Source: an uncultured Eubacterium sp.
GTDB taxonomy: Bacteria; Bacillota; Clostridia; Lachnospirales; Lachnospiraceae
Length of the DNA stretch: 46,380 nt
Reading direction: 5' to 3'
Assembly (NCBI GenBank): GCA_934322085.1
Contig: CAKRGF010000021.1
Location: 1-46,380, forward strand
Notes under the pieces: generated by a model
What the model was told of the DNA's origin: nothing
The model's input: only the letters and a program-made list of their open reading frames with translations
Databases searched by the model: none
Shown here: piece after piece, positions 41,770 to 46,380 of the stretch
Numbering within the stretch: the first letter of the stretch is position 1
Layout: every line of letters begins with the position of its first letter
Made by a program: the position numbers and the translations under genes

Positions 41770-42279
41770 CTAGCCCAAAACTTCGTCTACGGAAATTCCG
41801 CGAAGTTTTGCTACTTCTTCCGGAGTCTTTAACTCGTTCAAACCTGCAATTGTAGCAAGAACTACGTTCTGCTTATTACGGGAACCGAGAGACTTCGTAC
41901 GAATATTTTTAAATCCTGCAAGTTCCAAAACGGCACGAGCCGGACCACCAGCGATGATACCGGTACCTTCTGGAGACTTTTTCATCAATACGGATGCACT
42001 GCCGAACTTGCCAATGAAGTCATGAGGAATACTCTTGTTCTCATCCAAAGGTACTTCGATGAGTTTCTTCATTGCATCTTCTTTTCCTTTACGGATTGCT
42101 TCCGGGATTTCCATTGCTTTTCCCAAACCTGCACCAACGTGTCCGTTGTGGTCACCAACAACAACGAGAGCTGTGAATCGCATGTTACGTCCGCCCTTAA
42201 CAACCTTGGTTACACGTTTAATTGATACTACATTATCTTCTAATTCAAACTGACTAGCATCAATAATTTCACGTTTCAT
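41770..42279 (-). CDS. rpsE: 30S ribosomal protein S5
   Basis: A 169-aa protein at the mRNA entry and decoding region. The N-terminal RNA-binding half has VVKGGRNMRFTALVVVGDHNGHVG; the C-terminal half has GSASVLMKKSPEGTGIIAGGPARAVLE. Full length. Confidence 0.98.
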   Translation of the reverse strand: MKREIIDASQFELEDNVVSIKRVTKVVKGGRNMRFTALVVVGDHNGHVGAGLGKAMEIPEAIRKGKEDAMKKLIEVPLDENKSIPHDFIGKFGSASVLMKKSPEGTGIIAGGPARAVLELAGFKNIRTKSLGSRNKQNVVLATIAGLNELKTPEEVAKLRGISVDEVLG

Positions 42280-42295
42280 GTGTTTTCCTCCTTGC

Positions 42296-42664
42296 TTAGA
42301 ATTCCAGACCAGCTTCTCTTGCTGCTTCTGCCAATGCTTTTACTTTACCCTGATAAATATAACCGCCACGGTCAAATACAACAGTCTTAATACCGTTATC
42401 CAATGCTTTCTTAGCGATTACTTCGCCAAGCTTAGCTGCTGCTTCGGTATTGTTCGTCTTTGTAAGACCTTCTTTTACATCTGCCTGAACAGTAGATGCC
42501 GATACGATTGTATTACCAGCGACATCGTCAATAATCTGAGCATACATATGATTATTGCTACGGAATACAGCCAAACGTGGTTGTTCAGGAGTACCAGACA
42601 AACGGCTGCGGATTCTTCTGTGTTTGTTTACGCGAACTTCGCTTCTATTTTTCTTGCTAACCAT
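42296..42664 (-). CDS. rplR: 50S ribosomal protein L18
   Basis: A 122-aa 5S rRNA-binding protein. RSEVRVNKHRRIRSRLSGT, RLAVFRSNNHMYAQIIDD and the end DRGGYIYQGKVKALAEAAREAGLEF are canonical. 17 bp after rplF. Confidence 0.97.
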   Translation of the reverse strand: MVSKKNRSEVRVNKHRRIRSRLSGTPEQPRLAVFRSNNHMYAQIIDDVAGNTIVSASTVQADVKEGLTKTNNTEAAAKLGEVIAKKALDNGIKTVVFDRGGYIYQGKVKALAEAAREAGLEF

Positions 42665-42681
42665 TCTTACTTACTCCTTTC

Positions 42682-43224
42682 TTATTTCTTACCAGTCTTA
42701 CCAACTTTACGTCTGATTACTTCATCCACATATTTGATACCTTTACCTTTATATGGTTCCGGTGCTCTCTTCTCGCGGATTTCAGCCGCATACTGGCCAA
42801 CTTTTTCTTTGTCAATTCCCTTTACAATAATAAGGTTCTGTCCGTCAACAGTTACTTCAATTCCTTCCGGATCTTCCATCTCAACCGGATGAGAGTATCC
42901 AAGAGAAAGTGTAAGTTTTTTACCCTGCTTAGCAGCACGGTAACCAACACCGTTTACTTCCAGTCTCTTCTCATAGCCTTCTGTAACACCGATAATCATG
43001 TTGTTAATCAATGTACGAGTCAAACCATGAAGGGATTTCATCTTTTTCAAATCGTTTGGACGAGTAACTTTAACTTCTTCGCCCTCTTTTGTAATGGTCA
43101 TCTCTGCAGGAAGGACTCTTTCGAGTGTTCCCTTAGGACCTTTTACCGTCACCTGATTATTTTCTGCAATATCCACAGTTACACCTGCAGGAATCGCGAT
43201 AGGCATTCTTCCAATTCGTGACAT
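42682..43224 (-). CDS. rplF: 50S ribosomal protein L6
   Basis: A 180-aa protein made of two related domains near the factor-binding site. SRIGRMPIAIPAGVTV at the start and EPYKGKGIKYVDEVIRRKVGKTG at the end are diagnostic. Full length. Confidence 0.98.
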   Translation of the reverse strand: MSRIGRMPIAIPAGVTVDIAENNQVTVKGPKGTLERVLPAEMTITKEGEEVKVTRPNDLKKMKSLHGLTRTLINNMIIGVTEGYEKRLEVNGVGYRAAKQGKKLTLSLGYSHPVEMEDPEGIEVTVDGQNLIIVKGIDKEKVGQYAAEIREKRAPEPYKGKGIKYVDEVIRRKVGKTGKK

Positions 43225-43266
43225 GCCGGTACCTCCTAATTTTTATTTTATGGGGTTAATTGTTTC

Positions 43267-43668
43267 TTACCAAACGAAAGCTAATACTTCGCCGCCAACG
43301 TTCTCTTTGCGTGCATCTTTGTCAGTAAGCACACCTTTGTTTGTGGAAATAATAGCAATACCAAGTCCGCCGAGAACCTTAGGTAATTCTTCTGCACCAG
43401 CGTAAATACGCAGACCTGGTTTAGAAATTCTCTTAAGACCGGAAATGATTTTCTCATTCTTGTCTTTGCCATATTTCATTGTAATATGAATAGATTTGAA
43501 ATTATCAACATCTACTACTTCAAAGTTTTTAATGTATCCTTCCTTCAAAAGAATCTCAGCAATCGAAATCTTCATTTTGGAGGCAGGAACATCAACTGTA
43601 TCATGTTTTGCAGTATTTGCATTACGGATTCTTGTAAGCATATCTGCAATTGGATCGCTCATTGTCAT
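43267..43668 (-). CDS. rpsH: 30S ribosomal protein S8
   Basis: 133 aa from the ATG at 43668, 8 nt after AAGGAGG; the frame stays open upstream into rpsN but without a signal. DPIADMLTRIRNAN and the C-terminal STNKGVLTDKDARKENVGGE are canonical. It binds the central domain of 16S rRNA; in E. coli it is the repressor of the spc operon. Confidence 0.97.
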   Translation of the reverse strand: MTMSDPIADMLTRIRNANTAKHDTVDVPASKMKISIAEILLKEGYIKNFEVVDVDNFKSIHITMKYGKDKNEKIISGLKRISKPGLRIYAGAEELPKVLGGLGIAIISTNKGVLTDKDARKENVGGEVLAFVW

Positions 43669-43681
43669 TTCGTTTTCCTCC

Positions 43682-43867
43682 TTACCAACTTGCTTTGCGC
43701 ACGCCAGGAATCTGTCCTTTGTACGCCAACTCACGGAAGCAAATTCTGCAGATTCCGTATTTTCTCAGATATCCATGTGGACGACCACAAATCTTGCAAC
43801 GGCTGTATTCTCTGGTAGAGAATTTTGCATTACGCTGCTGCTTAATCTTCATAGACTTCTTAGCCAT
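43682..43867 (-). CDS. rpsN: 30S ribosomal protein S14, zinc type
   Basis: 61 aa with zinc ligands C24, C27, C40 and C43 (CKICGRPHG, CRICFRE), the short C+ form usual in Gram-positives. Between rplE and rpsH, its standard position. Confidence 0.97.
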   Translation of the reverse strand: MAKKSMKIKQQRNAKFSTREYSRCKICGRPHGYLRKYGICRICFRELAYKGQIPGVRKASW

Positions 43868-43882
43868 GAAATAACCTCCTAA

Positions 43883-44422
43883 CTATTTCTTAAACGGCAT
43901 ACCAAACTGTGCCAAGAGTTCACGTGCTTCTTCATCGGTATTTGCAGTAGTAACAAAGATGATATCCATACCACGAACTTTGTCTACTTTATCATACTCG
44001 ATTTCCGGGAAGATCAGCTGCTCTTTGATACCAAGAGCATAGTTACCACGACCATCAAACGCATTCGGGTTTACACCACGGAAGTCACGTACTCGTGGAA
44101 GTGCAAGGTTAATCAGACGATCTGCAAACTCATACATTTTTGCACCACGAAGAGTAACTTTGCAGCCGATAGGCTGTCCCTCACGCAGTTTGAAGTTTGC
44201 GACGGATTTCTTTGCTCTTGTAACAACCGCTTTCTGACCAGTGATAATCTCAAGATCACTAATTGCTGTATCTAACACTTTTGAATTTTCTTTTGCTTCG
44301 CCAACGCCCATATTGATTACAATCTTATCGAGCTTTGGTACCTGCATAACGTTTTTATACTCGAACTTTTTCATCATAGCATCTACGATTTCGTTCAAAT
44401 ATGTCTCTTTTAATCTTGCCAT
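43883..44422 (-). CDS. rplE: 50S ribosomal protein L5
   Basis: A 179-aa 5S rRNA-binding protein. NVMQVPKLDKIVINMGVGEA, TRAKKSVANFKLREGQPIGCKVTLRG and RGMDIIFVTTANTDEEA are diagnostic. Full length. Confidence 0.98.
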   Translation of the reverse strand: MARLKETYLNEIVDAMMKKFEYKNVMQVPKLDKIVINMGVGEAKENSKVLDTAISDLEIITGQKAVVTRAKKSVANFKLREGQPIGCKVTLRGAKMYEFADRLINLALPRVRDFRGVNPNAFDGRGNYALGIKEQLIFPEIEYDKVDKVRGMDIIFVTTANTDEEARELLAQFGMPFKK

Positions 44423-44445
44423 TCTAACAGTACCTCCTCTCTTTA

Positions 44446-44754
44446 TTAATCAATCACAGCGCCTGTTTTTTTGGCATAGCGAACTTTTTCCTTACCATCC
44501 TCAACTTTGAAACCGATTCTGGTAACATCGCCATCAACAACGTACATTACGTTGGAAACATCGAAGAAAGCTTCTTCTTCAACGATTCCGCCCTTTGCAT
44601 TTGACTGGTTAGGCTTAATGTGCATCTTTACTTTGTTGATGCCCTCAACCTTAACTTTACCATCTTTTACTGCAAGGACTTTTCCTTCTTTTCCTTTATC
44701 TACACCGGCAATAACGCGAACGGTATCACCTTTTTTAATCTTTGATGTTGCCAC
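44446..44754 (-). CDS. rplX: 50S ribosomal protein L24
   Basis: A 102-aa assembly-initiator protein with an N-terminal KOW motif (KKGDTVRVIAGVDKGKEGKVL). The start is a GTG with AGGAGG about 9 nt upstream. 14 bp after rplN. Confidence 0.97.
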   Translation of the reverse strand: MATSKIKKGDTVRVIAGVDKGKEGKVLAVKDGKVKVEGINKVKMHIKPNQSNAKGGIVEEEAFFDVSNVMYVVDGDVTRIGFKVEDGKEKVRYAKKTGAVID

Positions 44755-44768
44755 TTAGGGACACCTCC

Positions 44769-45137
44769 TTATAATACTTCTGGTGCTAAGGAAACAATCT
44801 TCATGAATTGTTTGTCTCTTAACTCTCTAGCTACCGGTCCAAAAATACGAGTTCCTCTTGGAGTCTTGTCATCTTTGATGATTACTGCTGCGTTCTCATC
44901 AAAACGAATATAAGAACCATCCGGACGACGAATCTCCTTTACTGTTCTGACTACAACCGCTTTTACAACATCACCTTTTTTAACAACTCCGCCTGGTGTT
45001 GCATCTTTAACCGTAGCAACGATAACGTCACCTACAGCGGCATATCTTCTAACAGATCCACCGAGAACACGGATACACAATAATTCCTTTGCGCCAGTGT
45101 TGTCAGCAACCTTTAATCTGGTCTCCTGCTGTACCAT
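44769..45137 (-). CDS. rplN: 50S ribosomal protein L14
   Basis: A 122-aa protein at the subunit interface. It begins VQQETRLKVADNTGAKEL; RFDENAAVIIKDDKTPRGTRIFGPVARELR is canonical. Full length. Confidence 0.98.
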   Translation of the reverse strand: MVQQETRLKVADNTGAKELLCIRVLGGSVRRYAAVGDVIVATVKDATPGGVVKKGDVVKAVVVRTVKEIRRPDGSYIRFDENAAVIIKDDKTPRGTRIFGPVARELRDKQFMKIVSLAPEVL

Positions 45138-45163
45138 AATAAATACTCCTTTCTGGCCACAAA

Positions 45164-45418
45164 TTATTTTGCCTTTTCGATAATCTCAACAAGTCTCCAT
45201 CTCTTGTCCTTAGACAAAGGTCTTGTCTCCATAACCTTCACTCTATCACCAATGTTGCACTCGTTGTTCTCATCATGAGCCTTTAATTTATAAGTTCTTT
45301 TTACGATTTTTCCGTAAAGTGGGTGTTTTACGTTGTCAACTACTGCAACAACGATGGTTTTATCCATTTTATTACTTACAACCTTACCTGTACGGGTTTT
45401 TCTAAGATTTCTTTCCAC
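45164..45418 (-). CDS. rpsQ: 30S ribosomal protein S17
   Basis: An 84-aa OB-fold primary 16S-binding protein. RKTRTGKVVSNKMDKTIVVAV and GDRVKVMETRPLSKDKRWRLV are canonical. Confidence 0.97.
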   Translation of the reverse strand: MERNLRKTRTGKVVSNKMDKTIVVAVVDNVKHPLYGKIVKRTYKLKAHDENNECNIGDRVKVMETRPLSKDKRWRLVEIIEKAK

Positions 45419-45441
45419 AACAATATCCTCCTTTCCTCAGC

Positions 45442-45648
45442 TTAGTTTGCTTTTCTCTCTTTGGACATTGCTGTCTGAATACGAGCAATGTTTCTTCTAA
45501 CTTCTTTAATTCTGCTGGTATTATCAAGTTGGTTTGTTGCATTCTGGAATCTTAAGTTAAACAGCTCTTTCTTAGCAGCCACTAACTCATCGTTTAATTC
45601 AGCCATAGACATGCCTGCAATTCCATTCATAAATTCCTTAGTCTTCAC
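45442..45648 (-). CDS. rpmC: 50S ribosomal protein L29
   Basis: 68 aa from the GTG at 45648, 8 nt after AAGGAGG; a GTG three codons earlier overlaps that site. ELNDELVAAKKELFNLRFQ is the family signature. Its start overlaps the end of rplP by 11 bp. It lies at the peptide exit and helps dock trigger factor and SRP. Confidence 0.96.
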   Translation of the reverse strand: MKTKEFMNGIAGMSMAELNDELVAAKKELFNLRFQNATNQLDNTSRIKEVRRNIARIQTAMSKERKAN

Positions 45649-46075
45649 TGCCCGCACCTCCTTCTAAATCTGCACGAGAAACGATTTTACATTTGATTGG
45701 CAGCTTATGCATAGCCAAGCGAAGCGCCTCTCTTGCGGTTTCTTCAGGCACACCGGAAATTTCAAACATAACTCTTCCCGGTTTAACAACTGCTACCCAG
45801 TACTCCAAAGCACCTTTACCTTTACCCATTCGAGTTTCAGCAGGTGTTTTCGTTACCGGCTTATCTGGGAAAATCTTAATCCAAACTTTACCACCACGTT
45901 TTGTATAACGTGTCATTGCGATACGGGCTGCCTCGATCTGATTGGAACGAATCCAGTGTGGCTCAGTTGCCACAAGTCCGTATTCACCATACGTAATCTT
46001 ATTTCCGCGAGTTGCTTTACCTCTCATGGAGCCACGGAACTGTTTACGACGTTTTACTCTTTTAGGCATTAACAT
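45638..46075 (-). CDS. rplP: 50S ribosomal protein L16
   Basis: A 145-aa protein near the A-site. It starts MLMPKRVKRRKQFRGSMRG; WIKIFPDKPVTKTPAETRMGKGKG is canonical. Its ATG lies directly against the stop of rpsC (TAATG) and its end overlaps rpmC. Confidence 0.98.
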   Translation of the reverse strand: MLMPKRVKRRKQFRGSMRGKATRGNKITYGEYGLVATEPHWIRSNQIEAARIAMTRYTKRGGKVWIKIFPDKPVTKTPAETRMGKGKGALEYWVAVVKPGRVMFEISGVPEETAREALRLAMHKLPIKCKIVSRADLEGGAGSED

Positions 46076-46380
46076 TATTTATCGCTCCCTTCCTTTGAAC
46101 TAGCCTTAGCTGGTTTTTTACCTTTGGTTGGAAGTACCTCACCATGATAGATCCATGTCTTAACACCAATCTTACCATAAGTTGTATTTGCTTCTGCAAA
46201 TCCATAATCAATATCAGCACGAAGTGTCTGCAACGGAATATTTCCTTCACTGTAGAACTCTGTACGAGCCATATCAGCACCGCCCAAACGTCCGGAGCAG
46301 GAAGTCTTGATTCCCTTTGCGCCAGCTTTCATAGCTCTTCCCATGCAGGATTTCATTGCACGACGGAAAGAAATACGATT
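46075..46380 (-). CDS. rpsC: 30S ribosomal protein S3, C-terminal part (cut by window edge)
   Basis: Only the last 101 codons are inside the window; the frame is open to base 46380. NRISFRRAMK, AGAKGIKTSCSGRLGGADMAR and IDYGFAEANTTYGKIGVKTWIYHGEVLP are diagnostic of S3. S3 forms part of the mRNA entry tunnel. The rest of the S10 operon presumably follows to the right. Confidence 0.96.
   Translation of the reverse strand, partial: NRISFRRAMKSCMGRAMKAGAKGIKTSCSGRLGGADMARTEFYSEGNIPLQTLRADIDYGFAEANTTYGKIGVKTWIYHGEVLPTKGKKPAKASSKEGSDK

Overview
The window reads as a chromosomal segment of a Gram-positive, moderately low-GC anaerobe of the Clostridia, most likely family Lachnospiraceae. The evidence is a complete Firmicutes-type spc/alpha ribosomal operon continuing into ecfA1-ecfA2-ecfT-truA, zinc-type S14 and L36, a ferredoxin-dependent 2-oxoacid oxidoreductase, strong AAGGAGG ribosome binding sites and many sigma-A-like promoters. 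The assignment rests on gene content and remembered family resemblance, not on a database search. No prophage, insertion sequence, CRISPR array, rRNA or tRNA gene was seen.

Layout. 1-3.7 kb: a NarL-type two-component pair on the plus strand, converging with a thiD-aminotransferase operon. 3.7-9.6 kb: a palindromic repeat, a self-inhibited Fic AMP-transferase with a cluster of putative operators, then a tightly coupled operon (radical SAM protein, its usual partner protein, tRNA-dihydrouridine synthase, MATE exporter). 9.7-15.4 kb: two ion/proton transporters, a TrpB2-like enzyme, an orphan small protein and a LysR regulator. 15.4-19 kb: a repeat-rich gap and the four-subunit porC-porD-porA-porB operon, divergent from an HD-GYP c-di-GMP phosphodiesterase gene. 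20.3-22.7 kb: secreted cyclophilin, Dabb protein, TrmH methyltransferase and a secreted LprI-like protein. 22.7-25.6 kb: two inverted copies of the palindromic repeat, then a LytTR regulator/GHKL kinase pair. 25.7-27.5 kb: a NUDIX hydrolase, a PD-(D/E)XK-like protein and a tandem array of about 53-bp period. 27.5-31.9 kb: rpsI-rplM, then an inverted ECF sigma/membrane beta-propeller pair. 31.1-46.4 kb: truA back through ecfTA2A1, rplQ, rpoA, the alpha operon, infA, map, adk, secY and the spc operon to a partial rpsC at the right edge.

How the genes work together. The right third makes ribosomes, RNA polymerase alpha and the Sec channel, and ends in the core of an ECF vitamin/metal importer. 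The left two thirds are accessory: sensing (two two-component systems, an ECF sigma with a likely anti-sigma sensor, c-di-GMP turnover), redox metabolism (POR), ion homeostasis and nucleic-acid modification.

The most interesting non-coding signals are: (i) a family of about 140-bp hairpin elements whose outer stems differ between copies but stay complementary; (ii) the 53-bp-period array of alternating AGTCAAC and GTTGAC motifs running from a nuclease-like gene to the rpsI terminator; (iii) a roughly 360-bp structured leader before rpsM; (iv) the four-copy TTTAAGGG cluster over the fic promoter; (v) three consecutive palindromes before the ECF sigma gene. No single locus can be called a new system from sequence alone; the array with its nuclease-like gene and the sigma/beta-propeller pair are the best candidates.
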